Position numbers and translations under genes: made by a program
Shown: piece by piece, positions 12,565 to 26,700 of the stretch
Numbering within the stretch: the first letter of the stretch is position 1
Layout of the letters: every line of letters begins with the position of its first letter
The notes under the pieces: model-generated
Told to the model about the DNA's origin: nothing
Seen by the model: only the letters and a program-made list of their open reading frames with translations
Database searches by the model: none
Assembly (NCBI GenBank): GCA_025642065.1
Contig: JAODUP010000268.1
Span: 294,001 to 358,000, forward strand
Direction of reading: 5' to 3'
Source: Paralvinella palmiformis
Taxonomy: Eukaryota > Annelida > Polychaeta > Terebellida > Alvinellidae
Length of the DNA: 64,000 nt

Positions 12565-13125
12565 TGTTTCAACAAATCCTTAGCCATAATATCCCCTGTT
12601 GGTTCTTGGCATCACTGTTCAGCTTCTTGTGCCATCCTTTGACATCGTTGTTTGTCCAAATTCGCTGCTCAAAAATTGACCATGAAGATATTGGAAAAAT
12701 ACTGTTGGTCACCCACTGTTGTTTGAAGTATGTCAGCAGCTGACTGAATGGCTCTGGTGGATCGGTAGCCTCAATTGTTGGGAATGGAATGTAGGCTGTG
12801 GGGAAAAACAGTATGGCCACCAGTCTATGGGAGAAGTCATAAAATGAAATACATAAAAGAAAATGAAAAACACAACCCCTCAGTTCCACACCTGGTAATA
12901 CCTGGTGCAGTGTCTGCCAGGTTGCTTTCTCAAAATCTGCTGTGATACTCCCTACAGCCAGTACAGTGGCCAGTTAATTGGTCCAGCACTGTCCTCAAGG
13001 CAGCACCATAATCAAACTTAATTGCTTCATATTTTCTCCCGAGCTCACAAGTGTGAATTGAAATTAAATGGGTGAAAGATGCTCGAACCAAACAAAATGT
13101 TCCATCAACATACCAAACAAAACTT
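12565..13125 (-). pseudogene. MULE (Mutator-like) transposase relic
   Basis: Minus-strand fragments in order are VWYVDGTFCLVRASF (about 13115-13065; the DGT aspartate is the first catalytic position of MULE transposases), then TADFEKATWQTLHQVLPGVE (about 12950-12890; second aspartate), then GCVFHF, then IPFPTIEA and WTNNDVKGWHKKLN (about 12800-12600). This is the usual order of the MULE domain and the segment after it in animal FLYWCH/MULE proteins. At least one frameshift separates the first two blocks, near 12960. Ends and inverted repeats were not found. It is dead, and short compared with a full transposase. Confidence 0.8.
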
Positions 13126-14669
13126 TGCAGTTCTATGTTTTGATAAACTATGAAAAAGTAATTGAAACACTGTTGGTGAAAATTAGCTTAAATGTCATTC
13201 TATAAATCTTTATTGCTATATAATATGTATTAACACTATAATATAAAGTAAATAAAAAACTGTATATGTGTGTATGTATTATATAATAATTACTGTTGTG
13301 ATGAACACTACTACAAGAGCTTTCAATGGATGATGAAATGGCTTTTAGTTAGCAATGAAACAACTTCTCATAGGTGACTAAACTTTTTCTTTTAGTGACG
13401 AACTGGTAGTACATGGCGTTGAAATGACCTGTTACCATAAAGAACACTTTATGGTAAAATCAAACTGCCTAGTGACAGCAGTCTCAGTACTCTGTTCAAC
13501 CTCGATAATGATAGCTTGATACCTCATTTCTACTTTGTGAATGGTTAGCTTTCTCTTGACAGATGCCATAATTTACTATGTGCCATAGATTAGGGTCACA
13601 CGATGTACATCTTCGCTGCTGATAGATCAAACGTGCTGGCTTCAAAATTGCCGATATTTTATAAGGAAATGAGTCCTTTAATCATTCTTCAAAAAATACT
13701 AGGTACCTAAACTGATCTGTCATAGTTATTTGAACAGTAATTCCATGTAATACTAACATGTAACATAGTACCAGGTCTTATGTGAAACCTTTAAACTATT
13801 TCATGTTTGTCATGACTGAATTTATTTAATTGCAATTATCAGTACAAAAGGAGTAACTTAACAGTTACCTCATTTGAAGTGGGTGGCTAATTAAATATGA
13901 CACAACTGAGTTGTGGGAAACTTATAACATGTAAATTATACACTTAGATCTGGCCCTCACACGTACAACTTTTATTGTAGATTCTAATAGTTTTATATTC
14001 AGCAATTGCCAAAAAAATTCATAATTGCTTACATTTAAGATAAATACTTTGATCACTGCTGGTATTCAAGGTGATTTGTGTCACAAACATCCCAAATACC
14101 AAACAATCACAAAACAGTATTTTATAAACCAATAGAATGTATTTGTGACTATTTAAAGGAATAATAACAATATTATAAACAATACATACAGCAAAACATT
14201 ACAACATACTGACAATATTATTGTGTGTGTATTTGATTTCATTTAACATACTTGGAAATATATTTTCAACAAACACATGAAAATATAGCTGGAGTATTGC
14301 TCATGATAACATTATGTGATTTTTACAAAACTGGATTTATTACTCATGCAAGTAATACAATCTCTCAGACTAAGTCAAGCTTGGCCAATTCCAATTTGCC
14401 AGTTCCAATTCAAGTTAATTTATTTTCATCATTAATTCCACCGCAACTGTTATGATAATATTTACATCTCTAGAGTAATGATACTAAAGACTTTGACTAA
14501 TTGACCAATCAGTTCATGAAGTGAATTCCCAAACTGAAATTGTTCATCAATTCCAGTTCTAGAAAAGAAGAGACCCCTATGTCTGGTTACACTACCATAT
14601 TACAAATAACACATGCTGCTATCATCATAACATTTTATATTTATATCTGTGTCAAGTATTAATGAACCA
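13126..14669. other. Intergenic stretch with no recognised feature
   Basis: AT-rich. Short open frames such as 14252-14455 have no recognisable domain and no splice support. Confidence 0.4.
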
Positions 14670-14679
14670 TTTATTTATT
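14670..14679 (-). terminator. Candidate NARS2 polyadenylation signals
   Basis: Two overlapping minus-strand AATAAA hexamers lie about 145 nt beyond the NARS2 stop codon and are the nearest canonical signals. Confidence 0.5.
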
Positions 14680-14821
14680 AATTACTTTTCATCTCTGATA
14701 TGAATGAACTTGACTGATACTGAATAATAATTGACAAAAATTAATAACACAGACTTTAGACCATAAATTGAAAATCTATTTACTGTTTAGCCAGAGTAAC
14801 TATCATTACAGTCAGTACATA

Positions 14822-15240
14822 TTACAACTTGCAGCTGTTGACAAAACGAGGAAATGGAATTGCATCACGTATATTCTCTATGCCAAGCATAACCTGTAAC
14901 AGACGTTCAAATCCAAGTCCAAAGCCACCATGTGGACAGGTACCAAACCTTCTCAAATCTAAATACCTAGAGAAAATATCAACATAATGATATAACTAAG
15001 ATAAATGACATGTCTAGTCATAAATAACAGTAAACAGATTGCTCATTTATAAGAAGATACATACCATGAGAGGCTCTCACTCATACCAAGACTTTCCAGT
15101 TTCTGTTCAAGGATGTCGAGATTAGACTCCCTGAGACTACCACCACAAACTTCGCCAACTTCTGGTAAAAGTAAGTCTACAGCTGCAACCTAAAAATATT
15201 AATAGTTATCTCTATTAATTAAATGTACCTACAACTAGTA

Positions 15241-15291
<51 letters not shown>

Positions 15292-17705
15292 AAGTTACGG
15301 TAGAGAATTGCATTAATCAAAATAATTTATTTGCATAATTAGCTAAACTGTAAACAATACCATAACATGATAATGAATGTTTGTCAAGCAGAGAATATAT
15401 ATATATATATATATATATAAATGAACTTGCAAAAGAACATTCAAGTTAACATGACTTCATTCATATATAATCATAATAAAAAATTCAAACTTACTGTTCT
15501 TTTATTTGAATTAACTTTCATGTAGAATGGTTTTATATCTGTTGGAAAATCTGTAACAAACACTGGCAGACCATCACAATGGCGAACAAGGTAACGTTCA
15601 TGTTCCTTCTGTAAGTCTTCACCCCACTGATAATAAATAAACGTGAGTAAACCTTGAGATAGTTCATTTAAGAATATTTCAATTAATAATACAGTACACT
15701 GCAGAAATTAATATCCTGATAGTAGGGATTAAAAAATTCAGTAAATAATAATAATAATGTATATTTAATAAAGCGCCCTTACTAGCAGGAGCCATTCAAA
15801 GGCGCTGTACAAATAATATGTAATTTAATAATACCCCAAATAATGTCTGTAAAAACCCTGTAATGATTTAAAAGATAATAATTATTTATCTGTGAAAGCG
15901 ACCTTAAATAGGTATGTTTTTAGAAGAGACTTAAAATTTCCAAGAGACGACGAATTTCTAATATTTGCCGGCAACTTATTCCACAAATTGGGGGCCGCAA
16001 CACTAAACGCACAATCACCATATGACTTGAGCCGAGACACTGGCACCTGCAATAGTATCTGACAGGATGACCTGAGTTTTCGGGATGACTTTCTAATGGA
16101 AACCAGTTCACACAGGTATTCTGGCACCATATCATTAATAGATTTATAAGTTATTAACAGAATCTTAAAATGGAAACGCTGTCTAACAGGTAGCCAATGT
16201 AGTTTTTGAAGAATTGGGGTAATATGATCATATTTTCTAGTATTTGTTACAATGTGAGCTGCACTATTCTGAATTCGCTGAAGGCGATTAATGTTATAAT
16301 CAGATATGCCATATAACAGGGAGTTACAATAGTCTATACGAGATGTAACAAAGGCATGAACTACAGTTACAAGTGATTCTTGTGTCAAGAATGCTTTTAA
16401 ACAGTGGATGTTCTTAAGATGGTAGTAGGCAGCTCGGCATACTGATGTGACATGTTCATGCATGTTAATACATTGGTCAAAAATAACCCCTAGATTTTTT
16501 ACTGACCCATTAGGGGTAATTGAAGATGTACCCATCTGTAATGCTGGTGTCTTTAGGGATTTAACACAATGTGGTGATGCCAAATATAAAATATTTGTTT
16601 TATTATCATTTAGTTTTAGAAGATTTTGAGTCAACCATAGCCGGATATCGGCAATACAATGTTCTAAATTCTTCAAGGAAGAGGAGAAATTTAACTCATT
16701 GTCAGGATCCAGTGATATATACAGCTGTGTGTCATCAGCATACAAGTGATATTTAATCCCATATCGCTGCGCAATGATCCCAAGAGGACGGGTATACATT
16801 GTGAAAACCAGAGGACCAAGAACTGAACCCTGTGGTACACCAGATAACAAAAACTGAATGTCAGATAAAATACCATGAACAGACACTCTCTGGGAGCGTT
16901 GTTCCAGATAGGATCTAAACCATTCAAGTACTCTACCTGACAGACCAAATGTATTCTATAAACTACTAGTATTATTACCTGAGGTTTGATTGTAAAGTTA
17001 GTATTTTGTTTCAAAATGTCTACTGCCTCTGTATAAGTCATTCTGTAAAATACAAACAAAATATTTAGTATACAGGACTGATGTGGTTATGGTCATCTGA
17101 CTAATATGTCTATCACATATAGCTCCAATGTCAGGCTTCAAACATTTTTCAATGCTAAAATGGTATGACCTGTGTTCAAATTTAATCCTACTACTGAGTG
17201 AGTGAGTAAGTGAAGGAACATCTGTTTAATCTCTGTTGTGGGCACAGCTAGGATATATATCAAGGAATAACAGCCATGTAGAACATCCCACAAACACAGG
17301 TATGAATGGGATTCAAACTGTAACCTGAATTATTGCAGTGCAGTGTTCCAATTCCACCACCATTATTAAGTCTCACTACCCAGTACATAACCAAGTTATT
17401 TTGTTTAACCAACTGAATGATTAAACTCATTATTCACTGAAATACTAATTGGATGTACCAGTAAATATTTTATTATTTGCAAAATTAACAGATATACAGT
17501 TTTGGTAAATAAATTTAAAATAATAACTTTAATATATCATATTATATAAACTCTTGTTATAGTGGAGTTATACGATTAAATACATTTATGTCTCCTGCTC
17601 AGTCAGTTATAATATAATAATTAATGGGTCATGTGGTTTCTATTTATTCATAATTTTGTGAAAATTATGTTACTTATCATATTCCTAACTTTTACTAGGT
17701 GCCAC

Positions 17706-17756
<51 letters not shown>

Positions 17757-20700
17757 CACAGCACAAACAAAGTGCAAATATACTATACATTTACTTTAGC
17801 TAAGAAATACAATAGACTAGTAAATATAACCAAGCTAAGCAATAGACCAAATATCTAATGTAAGTAGAGTAGGAAAGAACAATGATCTAGCAATGCAAAA
17901 CTGAGATAAATTTGAACTCACCTAACAAATGACTTTAAAATCATCTTCTTTACAATGGTCTGAGAAAAAATTTGCAACATAATAATATAAACATGTGATC
18001 ATTATTTATTTTAATCAAGCTACTAATTCAAAGTGACAACACAGGAGATACATGATAAATGACAAAAACAACACCTCACAGTCTGAGTGCGAGACAAACT
18101 TCCAGTACCAATACAGATCATCTTGATTATTCTCCAGTATATAACTGATTGACTTTTGTATCAAACACTCCATCACCTGTAAAACAGATGTAAGGTCAAG
18201 TTTAATTTTGCTCACTTGTTATGCATTATATAATAAGGCTATCTAATCTAATCCTAATGGTTAAACAATTAAAGGAATTAAATGTATCAAATAAATATAT
18301 TCATACATATACAGGTGTAAGACACCTGTAGGTTTAAGATTTAGAATTAGCATATTGTGTCCTTCATTTCATAAAGAGCTCACTAAAAGGGGCCACATGA
18401 AATGACCTTTTCGTGTTTCACACACAAAATTCCAAGTAATTGCAATTTCAAGCTCAGCATACCTTCTAGATTTTTATCATATTAAAGTTACTTTTAAAAA
18501 CATGTAAAAAGTATGTAGCATATCATCTTCAAATTGGATGTACTGAATACTACTTGCTTTACAGTAAACAAGGTCCAAAATGTTTATAATGCAAATCAGG
18601 CAGACATCATTAAATTTTAAGCTATGCCATTTAAATCCTGCTATAAAGACCCACCTTCATTAAATCCTCTAAGTCATCTGCAAATGCAAGTTCTGCCTCC
18701 AGCATGTAAAATTCAGACAAATGATGACGACTTCTTGAATTTTCAGCACGAAATGTTGGGCCAAATGTGTATGCCTTACATATGGACCTATAAAAATTGT
18801 GCACTGTATTTTACTTATCAAGTACAAGAACTCACACCAATAACATTTCACACACACAGCTAGCCACTCTCAGTTAACTGGCTCCAAAATATGCTATATT
18901 AAATCAATAATAATAATAACATACAAACAAACACACACACACATACAGAGAGAGTCAAAAGAATTGTATTATGTATGTTGGTTGATGACATATTAATAAT
19001 AATCTATCATCAGACAATACTTACCCAGTAACTGCTTCTAAATGCAGCTGACCAGAAACAGTCAGAAAAGTGGGGACACCAAAAAAGTGGTCTTTAGATT
19101 TTCCTTTTCCACCTGCTTCTTCTAGGTTCTGCATAACTTTTGTTTCTGCTGGCTTAAAATAAAAAATTGTAATTCTGAAACTATCCCAGATGGATTTAGG
19201 ATAATGATAAAAAAATTATTAACAGTGAAAGACAACAGAACATCATTAACAGACCTGGGACAGTTACATTTTGTATATAGATACATTTTTCAATTTAAAC
19301 TGTATCTTATCTAGATACACTGCAAAATTATCTGAATAGACAATTTCTGCAATGTATGCGCAGTCCACATCTACTGTGGTTTGCAGGTCAGTAAAGCCAA
19401 GTACATAGTGAAGAAACATGGAACAAGAAGTATAATTGTTTGTAAATTTACATTTTGGGGATTCACAGAATGAAGTCGGTCTTCAAGTTCTTGTAGCAGT
19501 TTCATTTTTATTTAATATAACGTAGAATTTATTTTAGTAATAGATAAGATTATTTGTAAGGGGGAAGTCACCTTTATTTTTGCTGGAAAAAAATGACGTG
19601 TTATTGAAAATAAATCATCAAGTTGGGAACTGTAATAGACATGTTATTAATATATTAAACATATTGTGATCTCTGTGATCTCAAAATTGGTAAGAAGAAT
19701 GTCTTTATCAGATGGTTCAGCGAGCCCAGTGAAATCTGACCCGTAAACAGACTTTTACTGGATGGCGCAGTTGTTGCAGAAATTGTCTATTTCAGATATA
19801 TTTCAGACACATGATTATTTTAAATACTCATATATGTAATTGCATATTGAAATGTATCTACCCCAGGTCTGAACACTAGTAAATATTATACACACCTTAT
19901 ACTCACCTCTACTTTGAAGACCTCTCCCGCACCTTCACAGTCATTGGAAGTGAGAATAGGAGTGTGCACCTGAACATACCCATCTGTCTACAAGTATTGC
20001 AAAGATGACATGTATTAGACGTTATACTTGATAAATTGTACATTTAATGCTGAGTAATGAAGAAGATACACATTAAAATATGTGATCTGGCACAGTATAG
20101 CAGTAAAAATAAAGATAAATTTTTATCACACTCTGCACTTAAATAGCCTTAGTTTTACCAAAAACTTCAGGTTTGCTAGGTCCAGTAGTTATCACATGGT
20201 ATGTAACAAGATAACGTACCTGACAAAAATGCTTTAAAGTATATCCAATCAATATAAACAATTTTGCAAACATCAATCCAACACGCAAGAGAAAGTGTAT
20301 TTTTTAATTTGAAATAAAACCTAAAATGCTTTTGTTTTAATTTATCATAATAACAAATGAAAAGTGATGATTGATGATGATGATTGATGTTTTACGGCCA
20401 CTTTTGTGCACAAGGTAGGCTAAATGGGCCGAGTGACTTCCAAAGGTAATGAGACGAAGTGAAAGGCGAAACAACCTTCAGATATGCCCACGCCGGGATT
20501 CGAACACGGGTGGTAGTGATCTGTGGTTCAGCACGCTAACAAATGAAAAGTGAGAAGAGATGTCTTCTAACAAATGAAAAGTGAGAAGACATCTTATTAT
20601 TGAAAAATATTCTTTCATTTCAATGTCTGGCACATACATAGAGTTGAGTGAGTAATATAATAGTATTAAAACAAATTTAATTTATCTATATTACCTGAAG

Positions 20701-23700
20701 TACATTATGAATAGCTTGAGCCAAAGAATTCCTTTATCTATATTACCTGAAGTACATTATGAATAGCTTGAGCCAAAGAATTCCTTTATTTATATTACCT
20801 GAAGTACATTATGAATAGCTTGAGCCAAAGAATTCCTTTATTTATATTACCTGAAGTACATTATGAATAGCTTGAGCCAAAGAATTCCTTAGTCGCAGAA
20901 AACAACCAAACATATTAGTTTTTGGTCTTAGATGAAGATACTGTCTTGTGTATTCCATCTTGTGCTTCATCCCCATCTTAAATGGAAAGTCCTGTTAGGA
21001 AAAATGCTGGACAGTTAGCACACCATGATACCACCTACGTTAGAAAATTTCAACATCAGTTAGTAACGAGAAAATAGAGCAGTGAAGTAAAACAGTACCA
21101 TATGGTTACATCTTCCCAGTACTTCCACACTCTTGGCTACTAAATCCAGATTCTGTAGTCTGCCTTGGCTAGGTGTCAACTGGCCAACAGCATGTATACA
21201 TGAACCATAGGTGGCAGCACTATAAAAAAACAATTACCTAAGTTATGACAGCATAACATATTTTACATTTAGTTATGATGCTGATATTCTCTCTACAGAT
21301 GAGTTACTTAACAGTCTTCATCTTTAGACTTTGCCTTACTACTTATATGGACAATGTTTCAGGGCTTGGACACTAGTATTTAACTATATAATCAAACATG
21401 GCCACCCTTTTCTGCTGGATGAGCACAACTCCCTGACATGTAGTCATTTGCATGTGATGGTAAACACCCATATGATTAATTATATGGAAAACATAAACTG
21501 AAAACACACAATAGCCCAGTGAGTAACAAAGCATTTACAAACACTTCATACAAATATACAATGACACAAAAGGGAGATGAAGTAGCCACATTTGTTAATA
21601 AACACATAGGTTTAATCTTTCAGTAAGAAGAAGTTGATATGAAATCTAAGAACAATTTCAAGATACAACACAAGATGTATTACAAGGAATACATTACATA
21701 CCATCCTATGTATCACCACATAATATTGCACATATCACCATACCATAATAAAAAGGCCATTGTTTTTTTAATACTTGTTTCACAAACCCGTCAACAAGAG
21801 CTGAAACTCGCCGGCTGGAAATAAAATGAACTTTTATTCTTTTTGTTATTATTTTCCCGCTAACCTTGTTTTTTTCTTCAAATTGTTCAGTTTGACAGTC
21901 AAAATACATTATTTTAACAAAAGCAAACTCATACATAATGTTGAAAAGGAAGATCCTTGAAGCATTGCTTATACAATGCATCCCCCCTTAACATAACATT
22001 AAAAACATTCATGATAAATTTAAAAATAAAAAGATGTGGAAGTTTAGCACTCAGAGTTTTTCCCCAGTAGCTACTTACCTAAAATATACTTGATTAATTT
22101 AGGGGAGAAGTGGGGAGATTCTACCACCTTACATCCTTCAATGTTAAATGTTCCTAATAATGCATTGATCACATGATTTGTGACCCAATTCAATGCAGTA
22201 AAGGTTATTTATATAAGCAAAGTGGTGGGAGTGGAAGTTTGACCACAGTGCTGGGCTTGTCTTGTTGAAATTTGGGGTAGAAACCCCTGGCTGTTGCCTA
22301 CTGGGCACGTCCAAACGCAAACAGTAAGGATAGACCACATGTATATATTATACACAGTGTAGACTTTTGAAATGTTGACACCTATCGATAAAAGTTCAAA
22401 TTTTTATACGACCACTTTCAGTCGATAAATGTTTTTGGTGGTCTATTGTTGCAAATTGCTTCAAAATAAACAATTATTCAGCTTTAAACTATTAAGTGTA
22501 ATAAATAATGAATAGGATTTTAAAGTTATGGTCGAACCTCCTCACTTCTTCTATATATTTTTGAAACTACAAAAAATCGAAATACTACCTATAACTAGGT
22601 ATTAGCACAATGGTTTTGCTTGCGGCATACATGAAAAAAGCTTTCTTCAGGTGTCACTCAACAAGTCGCCCATTTTGTCTTCCTTGACCCAAGCACTAAA
22701 CCGCCTCAAGGAGTGGGGCGTTGTTACTGGTAAATGGCACCACTACCGCCTGTGGTATCCATGTGTTTCGGACACCCCTATTACCTTCTGAGATATTTTT
22801 CTTGGGAAAGCCTGCCTGGATACTCGCATCAGACGATTGGATCCAGAAGTTTACGACCCAGATTCACAAACTTCTGGATTCAATAGTCTGATTCACACCA
22901 ATCGCTATGTGGAACAACTGGTTTTGTCGCACACGTGGAATCATGTTCTTACGTTTAAATGTGTTCCATTTTTCATCAGATTCACATAACTGATATATAA
23001 CTGATACATCAACCAATCAATGACCGTATAAGAATCCATTGGAAAGATAGCGACTCATGTCGGTGCTGACAGCGACATGTCTATTGTTTACTTTTCACTG
23101 ATGAATAACGACAAAAAGAAAATAATAAAGGCTGAAAAAAGCATTGGAGGATTGTCAAATCCCAACTAACACAAGGATATATGTTATACAAAACATTATT
23201 GCATTATTTTTTTGACCAACCCTATGTTTTCAATTAATTTTATTTTCCCGACCGACCGTATTAAAAAAAACAATGGCCTAATAGTATTTATTGAACTTGA
23301 ATTTCTCTTTACATTTAAAACATAACTAAAAGCTCATAGTCATAAAGCACAAACATATTTTAAAAACCTTACAAATATTTCTTTTCAAAAATTAACAGGA
23401 CTCAGATCGCAGTATTCTCACTGGTAAATACATTTGGATCAGATCACTTAGATACAGTGGCGCTATTTCACTCAGTATTTCGAATGTGTGAAACAGGATC
23501 TTGTACAACTGGAACAAAACTGGTGTTATATGTTCTCTTTTGTCAGTGCATGTCACCAAGCATGCAGCACAATTCAGTATTCACAAAGTCTTTTATGTCT
23601 CATAATTTAAGTACATAGAAATAAGTCCTATACTACTTATTTTATAATAACAGGAAGGACTTACATATAGAATTCACTTGATCTCCATTACTAGAGTATT

Positions 23701-26700
23701 ATTATCTAATATGAGCCCTAGATTTCTCACAGACATGGAAGAATTTACATAACTGGATCCTACCTTAATGCAAAGATTCTCAGTTATCTTAACATGTTGC
23801 TTGGATGAGAAAACAATGAACTTGGTCTTATCCTTATTCAATTTCAGCATAATGCTATTCATCCGAATACTTATATCTTCAATAGAAGCTTCAATTAAAA
23901 ATGAAATATCATCCCATTTACCACATAGCTCAGGCATACTTGCATTTTATAAACATAACAATAATATTTAATGTTATGTCATTTTAAAATCTGACTAACT
24001 AGTTTCATATACATATAGTAATTTTTTGGTCCTAAAATGGATTCCTGTGATACACCAAAATGAAGACCTACATCTGGTGAAGTTTTAAATGCAACTGAAA
24101 TGCACTGAGTTCTGTCAGTGAGGTATAACTTTACCCAAAAGTTGATACACAATTTTTTTTAAATGCCAAGGGGGCAGTGATTCCAAGTCACATGAATTGT
24201 TCGGAGACTTGGTGATCATCTCCTTGACTTCAACTCCAGAAGCTGGTTGAAACATTTCAAATATTTTCTAATTATTTCCAAACATAATATCCGCATCCAT
24301 GGAGATATTACAGGTACTATTTGAGGAATCAGAAATTATCTTATCCATGATAATTGTTATTTTTCTCATGAAGAAATTGCAGAACTTGTCTGCCAGGAGT
24401 ACAACACAGGTAAAATGTGGAAAATTTACGTTTGAGTTGCTTTCTATTGAGTTCCTAGTTAATTTGAAAAAATCTTTTCCACATTTTGTCCAGCATACAT
24501 CACACCAGCTTATATATTCAGTTGACTGTGTTGCTGTACTTCTCAGGAGTATTAACCAGTGATGTGAGGGTAGATTATATTTGCATACACTGAAAAGATC
24601 ATTAATTCCACTTAAAGACGATCACAGAGAAAAAATATTTACTTTGTGGTTGAGTATGCACAATTCTCTTATAAAATCATTTCTAGGAACAAATCATATT
24701 AGTGGCAAAATATTAAGATCAATTCTTGAAACAATTAAAAAAAAATTTCAGGTGTTTGAAAATAAAATACTATGTGGAAGTATTTAAATATGAATACGTT
24801 TCATTTTGAAAAGTACAAATACTCTAAAAAGTATTTAAATAGAAATTTAATCACTTTTTATCAGTAGGTTCAAATACATAGAGCTAGCAATTTATAGTAT
24901 AAAGAAAATACAGTTTTAAGTTTATCCTGTACAGTGTTTACTTTCTCATATCAAAATGTTTACTATGATACATATATATATATATAAATAATATGTACAC
25001 AAACACAAAATATAATTTATTATAAAAAACAAGCATACTGTCAAAAGTACTGAGATACAGAAAACACTTACACTGGATGCTGATAACACTCATTTGGAAC
25101 AACAACTTGTAAATTTCCTTGACAGGAACCATCATTCACAGAAAGAAACGTCACATCCTTACGATCACGTAGGCTTTTTACCCAACCCTGAGAACAAATA
25201 GATTATGAGTAATATAAACCCTACTATACATCTAATTGATATTAATAGTTAAAGTATTTATTGTATAGGAGTTAAGCTTGAATAATAGTTGTTACTTAAT
25301 GATCAACTAAACATATATATTGGGTATCTGGTACTAAACTAAACTAAACTACATCCTATCACTTTTGATATCATCTGGATATACAACTATCTAACCAGGA
25401 CATTTAAAATTAGTACAGAGGTAGCTGATCAAACAACAAGGTTGCTGATAATTTGTATAAGATTCTCAAATGTACCCCCATGTTAATTATGGGTAAAGAA
25501 AGATGGTTTAGTGATGGGAATATGATGAATAGTGTTGAAATATTCTTTGATTTGTTAGGTGTCAAACTTATTGTAACCAGTTCCACATTTCTTTGATTGT
25601 ACAACTACCATAATCGAATATTCTATATATTAAATTTTCCTTCTTACCAACTGCAATTTATATGTTAACAAGTGTGGCCTTAATCTACTGGTGCTATGAA
25701 CAATAGATATTTTGGTATTTTATGGTGGTAGTTAACAACACCTGATTGCTGACAACTTTCTGTTCTGACACACTTGTTATAAACTGTAATTGTCAGATGT
25801 ACTTTATTAGTGAGATATTGGCTTAGGTGTTAAACTGTTCTATACCTTTCCTTGCAAAGTCAAAACATAACATAAGGTATTATGGGCACCAACATTAATA
25901 GCATTGCGCTTAGATTGGTAAATGACCAATAAAAAATATCTTGTGTGCATCACATTAAATAAAATAGCTATTTCAATGTTTTGTGATCACAGATCATGAA
26001 ACAAAAGAAATCCCTCCATCTATAATAATACATACACCTTTTTGATGGACAAGTGACTGCCCACTTAATTTCAGATTTAATTTTATTACATTGCTTTATT
26101 TCATATAATTAATTATAGATATTTGGAATTATTGCCATCAGGGTTGGGACGAGTACATGGGAAAGTACTTGAATACAAGTATAAGCACATGGTTTTTCAC
26201 ACAGGCAATAGAGCACTAAAAGCTATCCAATTATGTAATCAAACCACAGATGAAAACAATTCTTTGAAACACTAGCAAGGACCCTAGTATAACATAGTCA
26301 GATGATCCACAATAATACAGTAGTTTTGAAGTGCAATTCCATATGGTCTAGAATGGACATGGTTTATCCAATGGTGAGCCATAGTGGCTAAAATGCCAGT
26401 TGGATGCCATTGTTGTAGTAAACAGCAAAGACAAAGTGAAATGATGTATTATGTGGTAGTCACTATAGCCATGCATTCAGGTAGACATAAATTTTATAAT
26501 GTCACATACATGTGCATAATCACAGTAATAATAATGTATATTTATAAAGCGTGAAAACCAGGTAACCCTGTTCTGAGGTGCTGTACAATAAAGAGATGTT
26601 TAACAAAATCACTAAATATAATGAGTATGTTAACAATTAAAATATTGTTTGAATAGGAATGTTTTAACATGTTTTTTTTAAACATTTAGTGACCTAATCC

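Noticed and set aside
16447..16756. Plus-strand open frames over the LINE
   Set aside because: They are antisense shadows of the reverse-transcriptase frame at 15882-16886.
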